NCBI GenBank assembly: GCA_937899435.1
Contig: CALBQG010000040.1
Coordinates: 1 to 18,301 of the forward strand
Origin: UBA11540 sp003445125
GTDB taxonomy: Bacteria; Bacillota; Clostridia; Oscillospirales; Ruminococcaceae
Length of the DNA stretch: 18,301 nt
Direction of reading: 5' to 3'
Shown here: one piece after another, positions 1 to 7,787 of the stretch
Layout of the letters: the number at the start of each line of letters is the position of its first letter
Position numbering within the stretch: the stretch's first letter is position 1
Translations under genes and position numbers: made by a program
Notes under the pieces: model-generated
Database searches by the model: none
What the model saw: only the letters and a program-made list of their open reading frames with translations
Told to the model about the DNA's origin: nothing

Positions 1-751
1 GCCCTGTCATTTTTATATAATACTTACAGGCTTCAAGCAGTGTTGCCACTTTCCATTTATGATTCACCGGCATGATCCGATCGCGTATTTCATCATTCGG
101 TGCATGAAGGGAGATGGAAAGCGTCAATTGCAGTTTTTTCCCTGCTAATTCATATATTTTATCACAAACTCCGCAGGTTGACAAGGACAAATGTCTTAAA
201 CTTGTATTAATTCCTTCCTTACAAGTGAAAATCTCCAAAAAATTAAGTACATTTTCAAAGTTATCCAACGGCTCCCCGATGCCCATCATCACCACATTGG
301 AGATTTCTTCTCCCAGGTCACGGCTTGCCGTATAAATCTGGTCAATCATTTCCGACGGCATCAGATCGCGTACCTTTCCCGCCAGTGTCGAAGCACAGAA
401 GCGGCAACCCATCCGACACCCGACCTGGGAAGATATGCAAATGGTATTACCATGATTATAGCGCATCACAACGCTTTCTATGCACTCTCCGTCTGTCAAT
501 TCAAACAAATATTTTACCGTGCCGTCAATTTTTGAAACCAGTTTGCGTCGGATTTCCAGCTTATTGATCGTGAAATTTTCCTTCAGCAGCTCCCGCGCGG
601 AAAGGCTCAGATCCGTCATTTCATCAAAAGACAGCACCTGCTTCCGATGAAGCCATCCGAAAATCTGGCGAGCACGAAAGGACTTCATGTCAAACGCCGT
701 CAACTCTTTCGTCAACTGTTCCAAAGTCATGGATTTGATATCTTTTTTCAA
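1..751 (-). CDS. rlmN: 23S rRNA/tRNA adenine C2-methyltransferase RlmN (3' part missing at window edge)
   Basis: Radical-SAM enzyme that methylates C2 of A2503 in 23S rRNA and A37 of some tRNAs. The visible 250 residues hold the N-terminal helical domain, opening with MKKDIKSMTLEQL as the family usually does. The [4Fe-4S] motif follows as GCRMGCRFCAST, with cysteines 112, 116 and 119 (CX3CX2C). MMGIGEPLDN near residue 155 and SLHAPND near 214 are further family blocks. The gene runs off the left edge, so the second catalytic cysteine near the C-terminus cannot be seen. I chose the TTG at 751-749, three bases after the rsmB stop. The alternative ATG at 730 would remove conserved N-terminal residues, and an AAGGTG inside the end of rsmB sits about 8 bases upstream of the TTG. 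It is the last visible gene of the minus-strand operon. Confidence 0.96.
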   Translation of the reverse strand, partial: MKKDIKSMTLEQLTKELTAFDMKSFRARQIFGWLHRKQVLSFDEMTDLSLSARELLKENFTINKLEIRRKLVSKIDGTVKYLFELTDGECIESVVMRYNHGNTICISSQVGCRMGCRFCASTLAGKVRDLMPSEMIDQIYTASRDLGEEISNVVMMGIGEPLDNFENVLNFLEIFTCKEGINTSLRHLSLSTCGVCDKIYELAGKKLQLTLSISLHAPNDEIRDRIMPVNHKWKVATLLEACKYYIKMTG

Positions 752-754
752 AGT

Positions 755-2044
755 TTACCGCACCTTTCGCATTTTGCACAGGAAAAATCCGTCGGAATCT
801 TCTTCGTCACCGAACATGGTGAGGCGCTTTTCCTCCCGAAAATCCGGATTTTCCTCAAGAAAACGCAGCACCACTTCCTCATTTTCTTCCCGCTGCACCG
901 TACAGGTAGAGTACATCAGCGTACCGCCGTTTTTCACATATCTGCAGGATGTTGAAAGAATCTGATACTGAATTTCGGGCAATCGGGCAATTTCCTGCTG
1001 CGATTTATACTTGATTTCCGGCTTGCGGCGAATCACTCCGAATCCGGAACAAACCGTGTCGCAAAGCACCACATCCGAATCAGCCCCGATTCCGTCAGCA
1101 ATCGAAGCATCACGGACTTGCGCCTCCAAACAACGGATGTGCAGCCGCTCTGCTCCCTCCGAGATCAACCGTACACGGTTCGAATGCAAGTCAAACGCCC
1201 GAAGCGTCCCGTGATCCTTCATGTACTGTGCCGCCGTGAACGCTTTTCCTCCGGGGGCGCTGCAAACATCCGTCACCGTATCGTTCTCGCGGATGTCGGC
1301 ATAATACACACACAGCTGAGAAGCCCTGTCTTGCACGTGGAACCACCCCTTTTGAAAACATTCGGAGGTTTCCGGGTGAAGTCCCGACTCAAGAACCAGG
1401 CAATGCTCCGGAAAAGCGACCTTACGCGCAGACATATTTTCTTTTTCCAAAGCGGCAATCAACGAATCGTCATCGATCAAAAGCGTATTGGTGCGGATAT
1501 ACAGCGGCGGTTTTCCGACACTCCGTGTCAAAAAACGTTCGGTGCGCTCCGAACCGTAGCGTTCCATCCAGTCCTGCACCAACCAAGACGGGCAAGAGTA
1601 GCGAACGCTCATCTGCTTTATCGGATCGTCAATCCGTGAAAGTGCCTTTTCAAAATCAAAGGAGCGCGCACAGGCGCGAAGCACCGCATTGACAAATCCC
1701 GCGGCTTTTGCACAACCTGCGTGTTTGATCAGCTCCACACTCTCATTGACGGCGGCATTGGGTGTTACAGAATCCATGAAGTAAAGCTGAAAAACGCCCA
1801 TGCGCAGAACAGTCAGCACGCTTCGCTGCAAGGCGCGGATCGGTTTGGACGAGTTGGCGGCAATAATAAAATCAAGGCTCAATTGACGCTCAATCACCCC
1901 ATAAGTCAAGGCTACCGCAAAAGCGGCATCTCGTTTATCATCCGTCATTCGCACGATCACAGAATCCGTCACAATATTGGAATATCCTTTTCCGGATTCA
2001 ATTTTAAGTAACGCCTCAAAGGCAATCTGTCGAGCTGTTTTCAA
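755..2044 (-). CDS. rsmB: 16S rRNA m5C967 methyltransferase RsmB
   Basis: SAM-dependent enzyme that makes 5-methylcytosine at position 967 of 16S rRNA (E. coli numbering). At 429 residues it has the family's usual length. An N-terminal NusB-like helical RNA-binding domain spans about residues 1-140, followed by the methyltransferase domain. Motif I is DVCSAPGGKA (259-268). Motif IV with the release cysteine is C332, and motif VI YSTCT carries the nucleophile C381. RRKPEIKYK follows motif IV as expected. Motif IV reads DTVCSGFG rather than the usual DAPCSGxG, so the proline is replaced by valine. The start is a TTG, supported by AAGGGG eight bases upstream and by the family-like beginning MKTARQIAFEALLKIE. 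It lies 12 bases after the protease gene and just before rlmN, an order shared with Bacillus. Confidence 0.96.
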   Translation of the reverse strand: MKTARQIAFEALLKIESGKGYSNIVTDSVIVRMTDDKRDAAFAVALTYGVIERQLSLDFIIAANSSKPIRALQRSVLTVLRMGVFQLYFMDSVTPNAAVNESVELIKHAGCAKAAGFVNAVLRACARSFDFEKALSRIDDPIKQMSVRYSCPSWLVQDWMERYGSERTERFLTRSVGKPPLYIRTNTLLIDDDSLIAALEKENMSARKVAFPEHCLVLESGLHPETSECFQKGWFHVQDRASQLCVYYADIRENDTVTDVCSAPGGKAFTAAQYMKDHGTLRAFDLHSNRVRLISEGAERLHIRCLEAQVRDASIADGIGADSDVVLCDTVCSGFGVIRRKPEIKYKSQQEIARLPEIQYQILSTSCRYVKNGGTLMYSTCTVQREENEEVVLRFLEENPDFREEKRLTMFGDEEDSDGFFLCKMRKVR

Positions 2045-2056
2045 GCAATGTTCCCC

Positions 2057-2752
2057 TTAATCTTTGTTTCGTCTTCCGTACAGCAGGATCAGTCTCAAAA
2101 GCTGCATCAAAGAAACAAGCAGAGCCGCAACATAAGTCATTGCAGCTGCCGAAAGCGTTTTTCTGGCGCCGACCAGTTCATCGTCCGAAAGATAATTCCC
2201 GGTTTGAAGAATTTGCAAAGCACGGTTGCTGGCGTTAAATTCCACCGGCAACGTAATCAGCTGAAACAGTGCCACCAAAGAGAAAAGCAGAATTCCGCCG
2301 ATAATCAGAGGACGGAAAGAAAAAATCAATCCCAGCAAAAGCAGCGGCATGGAAAGTGTAGAACCGATGTTGGTCAGCGGAATAATGGCGTTGCGCAGTT
2401 TGATTGGCGAATAGCCGACCGCATACTGCACTGCATGACCGCTCTCATGTGCGGCAACGCCGATTGCCGCAACCGAAGTACTGTCATAAACACTGTCCGA
2501 AAGACGAATGACATTGGCGCGCGGATCGTAATGATCGGTCAGTTTCCCTGCCACACGCTCTATCCGCACATTTTGCAGTCCGTTGGCATCCAAAATGGTT
2601 CTGGCAATTTGTGCCGCCGTATAGCCGCGACAGGAAAATACGTTGTTATAACGATTAAAAGTAGACGATACCTTGAACTGCGCCCATAAAGAAATCAGCA
2701 AAGCAGGTACTACGAGGATCAAATAGTAATAATCATAATAATAAAAGGGCAT
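2057..2752 (-). CDS. YugP-family membrane zinc metallopeptidase
   Basis: Integral membrane protein of 231 residues, the typical size of YugP-type neutral zinc peptidases (DUF2227/Zn_peptidase_2). An N-terminal hydrophobic helix (about 8-23) follows a tyrosine-rich start. The catalytic motif is HESGH (102-106) in VAAHESGHAVQYA, and the glutamate of LPVEFNAS (E171) is the likely third zinc ligand. Hydrophobic segments near 125-145, 148-168 and 203-225 should be membrane helices. The substrate is unknown for the family. The ATG start has a strong GGAGGTG seven bases upstream. It sits between fmt and rsmB in an operon of translation genes. This position recurs in clostridial genomes as far as I recall, but it does not establish function. 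Confidence 0.9.
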   Translation of the reverse strand: MPFYYYDYYYLILVVPALLISLWAQFKVSSTFNRYNNVFSCRGYTAAQIARTILDANGLQNVRIERVAGKLTDHYDPRANVIRLSDSVYDSTSVAAIGVAAHESGHAVQYAVGYSPIKLRNAIIPLTNIGSTLSMPLLLLGLIFSFRPLIIGGILLFSLVALFQLITLPVEFNASNRALQILQTGNYLSDDELVGARKTLSAAAMTYVAALLVSLMQLLRLILLYGRRNKD

Positions 2753-2767
2753 CTTGACACCTCCGTG

Positions 2768-3709
2768 TTATCTTCCGAGAACCGTATTGGTCGGAAATGA
2801 ATGTCCACACAAAAACTCTGTCGTCGACAGACGTTTTCCGCCTTCCAACTGAAGTTCGTCAATCTCCAATGCATAATCACTGCAGAAAACCAACAGGTGC
2901 GAGCCGCAGCAAAGAACCGTACCGGGAAAGGCTTCCTTTGCAGAGATATCGGTCATATGGGTACGGTGCAGTTTCAATGTTCTTCCGCGATATGTGGTGC
3001 AAGCGACCGGCCACGGCGACAAACCGCGAATCTGGTCATGCACTTCACGTGCGGTCTTGTAGAAATCTAAGGGACAAAGACTTTTATTGAGCATCGGCGC
3101 ATAGCTGGAAAGCTCATCGCGCTGCTTTTCACGCGGTGCTTCACCTTTTTCAATCAGTTTGCAGGTATCGATCAGGCACTGTGCGCCAAGTATTGACAGA
3201 CGATCGTGAAGTTCGCCTGCGGTTTCGTCCGGAAGAATCGGTGTTCTCGATTGCAGGATAATATCACCTGTATCCAATCCCTCCGCCATGTACATCGTTG
3301 TTACCCCGGTCTCTTTTTCTCCGTTGAGGATACTCCACTGAATCGGACCGGCGCCGCGATATTTCGGAAGCAGCGAAGCATGAACGTTGACACAACCAAA
3401 GGGTGGAATATCCAAAACCGCCTTCGGGAGAATTTTCCCGTACGCCACGACAACAATCAGATCGGGCGCCAGTTCACGAATCTGCGCCTGCACTTCGGGG
3501 GTTTTCAGGGTAGCGGGTTGAAAAACGGGAATATCATTCTGTAAAGCCACTTCCTTTACAGGAGTAGGCAGCAATTTATATCCTCTTCCCCTTGGTTTAT
3601 CCGGTTGTGTATAAACCCCGACAACGGAATATCCCGCTTCAATAAGAGCTTTTAAGGAAGGAACTGCAAATTCCGGAGTTCCCATAAACAGTACTTTTAT
3701 AAAGGTCAT
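2768..3709 (-). CDS. fmt: Methionyl-tRNA formyltransferase
   Basis: Transfers a formyl group from 10-formyltetrahydrofolate to Met-tRNA(fMet), making initiator tRNA. Length is 313 residues from the ATG used here, normal for the family. The N-terminal Rossmann-type domain shows MGTPEFAVPSL and the catalytic residues N108, H110 (NVHASLLPKYRGAGPIQWS begins here) and D147 (EGLDTGDI). The C-terminal OB-like tRNA-binding domain starts near residue 205. The start is uncertain. The ATG at 3709 touches the Shine-Dalgarno GGAG with no spacer. The family normally begins M-K-V/I-L-F-M-G-T-P, and at that exact point (3700-3698) this gene has ATA, nine bases after GGAG. The gene follows def by 14 bases, the usual def-fmt pairing. 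Confidence 0.96.
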   Translation of the reverse strand: MTFIKVLFMGTPEFAVPSLKALIEAGYSVVGVYTQPDKPRGRGYKLLPTPVKEVALQNDIPVFQPATLKTPEVQAQIRELAPDLIVVVAYGKILPKAVLDIPPFGCVNVHASLLPKYRGAGPIQWSILNGEKETGVTTMYMAEGLDTGDIILQSRTPILPDETAGELHDRLSILGAQCLIDTCKLIEKGEAPREKQRDELSSYAPMLNKSLCPLDFYKTAREVHDQIRGLSPWPVACTTYRGRTLKLHRTHMTDISAKEAFPGTVLCCGSHLLVFCSDYALEIDELQLEGGKRLSTTEFLCGHSFPTNTVLGR

Positions 3710-3716
3710 CTCCTTT
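3710..3716 (-). promoter_or_regulatory. fmt ribosome binding site with anomalous spacing
   Basis: AAAGGAG is the only good Shine-Dalgarno before fmt. Its last G is immediately followed by the upstream ATG (3709-3707), a spacing that normally does not work. Nine bases downstream lies ATA (3700-3698), at the point where homologues have their initiator methionine. Either the ATA is the working start, or the upstream ATG is used inefficiently. Confidence 0.7.
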
Positions 3717-3723
3717 ACACAAA

Positions 3724-4179
3724 TCAGTCCTCGGACACATACTCAATCACAAAATCTTTGAACAGTTTTCCGTCCAGATGATCAAATTCATGACAAATTG
3801 CCCGTGCAAAAAGTTCGTTGGCTGTCAGCAAAAAACGCTCACCGTTTCTGTCGTAGGCTTCCACGGTTACCACGTTCGGACGCTTTACCGTTCCCCACAC
3901 ACCGGGGCAGGACAGACAGCCTTCAGTACCGATCTGTTCACCGGATGACTCAACTATCCGCGGATTGATAAATTCAAAAAGTCCGTCACCGACATCCACA
4001 ACCGCCACGCGTTTGAGGATTCCCACCTGCGGAGCTGCCAAGCCGACACCGTTTGCTTGATACATGGTATCTGCCAGATCCTGAATCAGGTCGTTGAGTT
4101 TCTGATCAAATTTTTCCACAGGACGGCATACTTTGCGAAGTACTTCGTCGCCCTCTTTCACAATTGTTCTGATTGCCAT
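3724..4179 (-). CDS. def: Peptide deformylase
   Basis: Metalloenzyme that removes the formyl group from the N-terminal methionine of nascent proteins. At 151 residues it is of the short bacterial type. All three family motifs are present: GVGLAAPQVG (44-53, Q51), EGCLSCPG (86-93, metal ligand C88) and HEFDHLDG (130-137, metal ligands H130 and H134, catalytic E131). The ATG start is preceded by AGGAGG four bases upstream. It lies between priA and fmt, 13 bases after the priA stop, in the conserved priA-def-fmt order. The single cysteine-cysteine-proline stretch SCPG after motif 2 is common in clostridial enzymes and does not affect the metal site. Confidence 0.98.
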   Translation of the reverse strand: MAIRTIVKEGDEVLRKVCRPVEKFDQKLNDLIQDLADTMYQANGVGLAAPQVGILKRVAVVDVGDGLFEFINPRIVESSGEQIGTEGCLSCPGVWGTVKRPNVVTVEAYDRNGERFLLTANELFARAICHEFDHLDGKLFKDFVIEYVSED

Positions 4180-4192
4180 AAATCCTCCTGTA

Positions 4193-6649
4193 TTATATGG
4201 AATTGAACGGATTGATATCCGCCACTACCGACACATGCTGATACTCCTTTTCAGAAAGAGTTTTCAGGAGCAAGCGCGAGATAAACTCGCGAAATTCTTT
4301 ATTATTTTTGCATTTGAGCACAATTTTATAGCGGAACTTATTGTTCATTTTTTCTACTGTACACGGCACCGGTCCGATAATCTTCATCGGAAGATTCGGA
4401 TAAGCCATGCGCAGAATTTCGGTCATTTGCTTCGTGAACAGATTTGCCGCACGAATAACCTCTTTTTGTTCACTTCCGTTGAAAGAAATCTGACACAGAT
4501 CGCAAAAAGGCGGAAACACCATTGCACGGCGATTGGCAATTTCTTCCTCAAAAAATGCTTTATAGTCCTGTTTGGAAGCCAATTGAATCACCGGATTGTC
4601 CGGCAAATAGGTCTGAATCACTGCCCGTCCGCGCAGACTCCCGCGTCCGCTTCTTCCCACCACTTGTGTGATGAGCGAAAAAGTACGTTCAAATGCGCGA
4701 AAATCGTTGGCATACAGCGACTGATCCACATTCAGAACCGCTGCCAAGGTGACATTTTCAAAATCAAGCCCTTTGGAAACCATTTGTGTGCCGATCATGA
4801 TGTCGTATTCATGACGGGCAAATTTCTGAAAGTATTCCTCATGCGCCATTCTTTTCAGTGTGGTGTCCATGTCCATGCGAAGGATACTTGCCTGCGGGAA
4901 GCAGGTCTGCAATTCTTCTTCGATTTTCTGCGTTCCGGCGCCGTTATGCCGCAAAAACTCGTGTCCGCAATTCGGACATTGGGCGGGGACTTTTTCGGAA
5001 TAGGAACAGTAATGGCACATGAGCATATCATTTGCCGCATGATAGGTCATGGCAATCGAGCAATTCGGGCAAAGAATCGTCTGATTACATTTCGCACACG
5101 TCAGCGAGGTGTTATAGCCGCGTCGATTCAGCAGCAATATCGACTGTTCCCCGCGTGTCAGATTCTCGCCGATTTCATCCAGCAGTTTTTTGCTGAACTG
5201 AGTAGCGGTCCCCGCCTTGGGGGCAGTTGACATATCCACAATATAGACGTCGGGAAGCTGTGCCTGCGCATAACGGCTTTCCAGTTCAAACAACCGATAT
5301 TTTCCGGTTTTGGCATAATAATAGCTTTCCACGCTCGGTGTAGCTGACGACAAAAGCAACAGTGCCCGATGCTGCAATGCACGGAATTTCGCTACTTCAT
5401 GAGCGGAAAACCGCGGAGTCGATTCCGATTTATAGGTGTGTTCCTGTTCTTCATCGATTACGATCAAGCCGACGTTATCCAGCGGAGCAAAAATCGCCGA
5501 TCGGGTTCCCACTACTACTTTGGCCATGCCGCTTTTGATGCGTTTCCACTCATCCATGCGCTGTGCCAGGGTAAATCCACTGTGCATCACGGCAACCTTG
5601 TCCCCGAAATACGCATGAAAGCGTGCCACCGTCTGCGGCGTCAGGGAAATTTCCGGCACCATAATGATGACAGATTTTCCCGCCTGCACCATATCCATCG
5701 CAAGTTTCAGATACACAAGCGTCTTTCCGGAACCGGTAACTCCGTGCAGCAATGCTACTTCCGCAGAATCATTGGCTGCCAGGTCATGCAGACCGCGATA
5801 GACCGCTTCCTGCCCGGAAGTCAGATGAATCTCCGATTCCGTTTGTGTGCAGACGTCTTCATACGGATTCCGGAAGGTTTCACATTCAAAGTATTCGCAA
5901 ATTCCGGATTTCACCAAATTGTCCGTCACATTACGGGTAACGCCGGTATAATACGCAATCTCCTTCAAGGATGCCGAAGTGACATCGGCGAGAAAATCCA
6001 CAACCGCACTTTGTTTTTTGGTGGGTTTATAGCCCTGCGGGTCTGACAAAAAATCTTCTGTCAAGCGCACCATGACAACCGTTTCGTCGCCGATCCGGCG
6101 TTTGAGTTCTTCTGCTTTGGAAATCAGTTTTTTTGACTCCAGAACCGCAAGAATTACATCCGTATTCAAATCGGGAAAGTGTTCGGAAAGGGAATCCGCC
6201 AATACCCCGTCTTTTTTGGAGCGGATATACTCATAGACCTTTTGGTAATCCTCGTTCAGATCCGACGGCGTTTCCGAATCCTCCGCAGCAACATAGCGCG
6301 ACTGTGTATGTACCGCCATGCCCGCAGGCAAAAGACAGTTTACCGCATCAAAATAGCAGCAAAAGGTATGAAATTTCAAAAAGCGGATGATGGCGATTCC
6401 TTCCTCGGAAATCAACGGTTTTGCATCAACCAGCCCGAGAATCGGCTTGATTCCCTTTTCGGCGGTATCGGTTTTCTGTAAGGACATGATCAGCCCGACC
6501 CGTTTTTTGTTTCCTCTTCCGAAGGGCACCAGAACACGCATACCGACCGCGGCATTTTCAGCCAATTCCGGCGGAATACGATAGGTATACAGCTTATCAT
6601 AAGAATAGGTGGTTTTGTCCACAGCAACCGTTACGGTAAGAATCTGCAC
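4193..6649 (-). CDS. priA: Primosomal protein N' (replication restart helicase PriA)
   Basis: Superfamily 2 DNA helicase that recognises stalled forks and reloads the replisome. From the start chosen here it has 818 residues. The N-terminal 3'-DNA-binding domain begins QILTVTVAVDKTTYSYDKLY. Walker A is GVTGSGKT (303-310) and the Walker B/DEEH-type motif is IDEEQEHTYK (398-407). Eight zinc-binding cysteines, in four CxxC pairs, lie at 518/521, 527/530, 545/548 and 558/561. The helicase C-terminal part follows with VGRSGRG. An in-frame GTG at 6673 would add eight residues but has no ribosome binding site. The GTG at 6649 has GGGGGAG seven bases upstream, and its product begins like the family, so it is preferred. 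In Bacillus, coaBC separates rpoZ and priA; here rpoZ is immediately upstream. Confidence 0.95.
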   Translation of the reverse strand: MQILTVTVAVDKTTYSYDKLYTYRIPPELAENAAVGMRVLVPFGRGNKKRVGLIMSLQKTDTAEKGIKPILGLVDAKPLISEEGIAIIRFLKFHTFCCYFDAVNCLLPAGMAVHTQSRYVAAEDSETPSDLNEDYQKVYEYIRSKKDGVLADSLSEHFPDLNTDVILAVLESKKLISKAEELKRRIGDETVVMVRLTEDFLSDPQGYKPTKKQSAVVDFLADVTSASLKEIAYYTGVTRNVTDNLVKSGICEYFECETFRNPYEDVCTQTESEIHLTSGQEAVYRGLHDLAANDSAEVALLHGVTGSGKTLVYLKLAMDMVQAGKSVIIMVPEISLTPQTVARFHAYFGDKVAVMHSGFTLAQRMDEWKRIKSGMAKVVVGTRSAIFAPLDNVGLIVIDEEQEHTYKSESTPRFSAHEVAKFRALQHRALLLLSSATPSVESYYYAKTGKYRLFELESRYAQAQLPDVYIVDMSTAPKAGTATQFSKKLLDEIGENLTRGEQSILLLNRRGYNTSLTCAKCNQTILCPNCSIAMTYHAANDMLMCHYCSYSEKVPAQCPNCGHEFLRHNGAGTQKIEEELQTCFPQASILRMDMDTTLKRMAHEEYFQKFARHEYDIMIGTQMVSKGLDFENVTLAAVLNVDQSLYANDFRAFERTFSLITQVVGRSGRGSLRGRAVIQTYLPDNPVIQLASKQDYKAFFEEEIANRRAMVFPPFCDLCQISFNGSEQKEVIRAANLFTKQMTEILRMAYPNLPMKIIGPVPCTVEKMNNKFRYKIVLKCKNNKEFREFISRLLLKTLSEKEYQHVSVVADINPFNSI

Positions 6650-6656
6650 GGCAAAG

Positions 6657-6663
6657 CTCCCCC
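6657..6663 (-). promoter_or_regulatory. priA ribosome binding site that decides the start
   Basis: GGGGGAG lies seven bases before the GTG at 6649-6647. It falls inside the reading frame that would follow from the upstream GTG at 6673, for which no Shine-Dalgarno is visible. It therefore favours the shorter product. Confidence 0.7.
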
Positions 6664-6681
6664 TTCTTCTCACGCGTATTT

Positions 6682-6909
6682 TCAGGCACGGATTGAAAAC
6701 TCTCCGTGCTTATACTCTTCCAGCGCGATGCTGACGGTTTTTTCTTCGGACGCACGCTGAGTCAAAATGCTCAGCTCATCCGCATGACTATTCAGTCTTT
6801 CGTTGTCGGCATACTCGGCGATCTGGCGCGCTCTTTTGGCAATGCCGATCACGAATTCATAGTAGGTCTCGCCTTTTTTGATAACATCGTTTCTCAAGGG
6901 TTTAAGCAT
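6682..6909 (-). CDS. rpoZ: RNA polymerase omega subunit
   Basis: Small subunit that helps fold and place the beta-prime subunit of RNA polymerase. The 75-residue protein carries the omega signature around GETYYEFVIGIAKRARQIAE (13-32), with the invariant AKRAR core at 24-28, and TVSIALEEYKHGE near the C-terminus. The sequence is otherwise divergent, as is usual for clostridial omega. The ATG overlaps the end of gmk by eight bases (ATGCTTAA), and GAGGT eight bases upstream supports it. Position directly after gmk is the standard context for rpoZ in most bacteria, which strengthens an otherwise short match. Confidence 0.92.
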   Translation of the reverse strand: MLKPLRNDVIKKGETYYEFVIGIAKRARQIAEYADNERLNSHADELSILTQRASEEKTVSIALEEYKHGEFSIRA

Positions 6910-7513
6910 CTTTCAGTACCTCGTTTATAAAATTTTTCATATGATCATAAGTACATTTTGCCGACCGCACAATAGCCGTCAGGTCGTTTACCGCTTCTTC
7001 TATTGTATGGTTGACAATAATGTAATCATAATTCTTTGCCTGTTCGATTTCACGTTTTGCATTGGACAAACGAACTTCGATGGTGTGCTGGTCTTCGGTG
7101 TTCCGATCGACCAGACGGCGCGTCAATTCATGCATATCCGGCGGCATCACAAAGATAAAAATAGCTTCCGGACACAGTTGTTTGATTTTTGCCGCTCCCT
7201 GCACTTCGATCTCCAGAAATACATTCTTTCCTTCTTCGAGCTTTTCATAGACAGGTTTCTTTGGAGTACCGTAATAATTTCCGCTGAAATTTGCATATTC
7301 CAGCATTCCGCCGCTTTCGGCAAGCTGTACAAACTCGGACTCTGTCATAAAATAATAATGCACGCCGTTTTCCTCTCCGGGGCGCGGACGGCGCGTAGTG
7401 GCGGAAACGGAAATAAAGCTGTTGGGGTCCGTGGCAATGAAGTTGCGCATAATCGTTCCTTTTCCCACACCGGACGGTCCGGAAAAGACAAAGAGTGATC
7501 CTTTTTTATTCAT
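6902..7513 (-). CDS. gmk: Guanylate kinase
   Basis: Phosphorylates GMP to GDP with ATP, feeding GTP and (p)ppGpp pools. The product has 203 residues, as expected. The P-loop is GPSGVGKG (12-19). The GMP-binding region shows SATTRRPRPGEENGVHYYF (37-55). The lid and adenine-binding regions follow, with RLVDRNTEDQ near residue 137. An in-frame ATG further upstream would add 12 basic residues. The ATG at 7513 is preferred because it gives the family N-terminus MNKKGSLFVFSGPSG and has GAGGAGG nine bases upstream. It overlaps the remA stop by eight bases (ATGAATAA), so translation of the two is probably coupled. Confidence 0.97.
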   Translation of the reverse strand: MNKKGSLFVFSGPSGVGKGTIMRNFIATDPNSFISVSATTRRPRPGEENGVHYYFMTESEFVQLAESGGMLEYANFSGNYYGTPKKPVYEKLEEGKNVFLEIEVQGAAKIKQLCPEAIFIFVMPPDMHELTRRLVDRNTEDQHTIEVRLSNAKREIEQAKNYDYIIVNHTIEEAVNDLTAIVRSAKCTYDHMKNFINEVLKDA

Positions 7514-7775
7514 CCTCCGGATCCTCCTCTTCCTCTTCGTAGAGGTCATTCACACGTCCCGCTACCGTTTCCGGCTGAACGGCGGAAAGAATCACATGAT
7601 CGGAATCGGTAATCAACACCGCACGCGTGCGTCTGCCATAGGTTGCGTCAATCAAGGTTCCTCTGTCGCGCGCATCCTGAATAATTCGTTTGATCGGCGC
7701 CGACTCGGAACTGACAATAGCTACCACCCGGCTTGCCGAAACCATGTTTCCAAACCCAATATTGATCAGTTTCAT
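7506..7775 (-). CDS. remA: RemA-type DNA-binding regulator (DUF370)
   Basis: Small DNA-binding protein. In Bacillus subtilis RemA activates extracellular matrix operons and osmoprotection genes. At 89 residues it is the same size as the Bacillus protein. It contains the near-invariant blocks MKLINIGFGNMVSASRVVAI (1-20), SAPIKRIIQDARDRGTLIDAT (25-45), YGRRTRAVLI (46-55) and SDHVILSAVQPETVA (58-72). Residues 80-89 are almost all Glu and Asp. The ATG has AAGGAG eight bases upstream. It sits between yicC and gmk, the conserved Bacillota position, and overlaps gmk by eight bases. The family assignment is secure; the target genes in this organism are unknown. Confidence 0.95.
   Translation of the reverse strand: MKLINIGFGNMVSASRVVAIVSSESAPIKRIIQDARDRGTLIDATYGRRTRAVLITDSDHVILSAVQPETVAGRVNDLYEEEEEDPEDE
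7523..7529 (-). promoter_or_regulatory. gmk ribosome binding site inside the acidic tail of remA
   Basis: GAGGAGG is nine bases upstream of the gmk ATG. The same bases encode part of the Glu/Asp run that ends RemA. A second GGAGG touches the ATG with no spacer and is unlikely to be the functional one. Confidence 0.75.
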
Positions 7776-7787
7776 GATTGCGTCTCC

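Noticed and set aside
398..407. DEEQ in place of DEEH in the PriA motif II (residues 399-402 of the protein encoded at 4193-6649; the coordinates given here are those residues)
   Set aside because: As far as I recall, DEEQEHTYK is frequent in clostridial PriA, so it is not treated as an anomaly.
4133..5230. 365-codon open frame on the plus strand
   Set aside because: It is antisense to priA and def, which have complete family motifs. Its translation has no recognisable domain and no convincing ribosome binding site.
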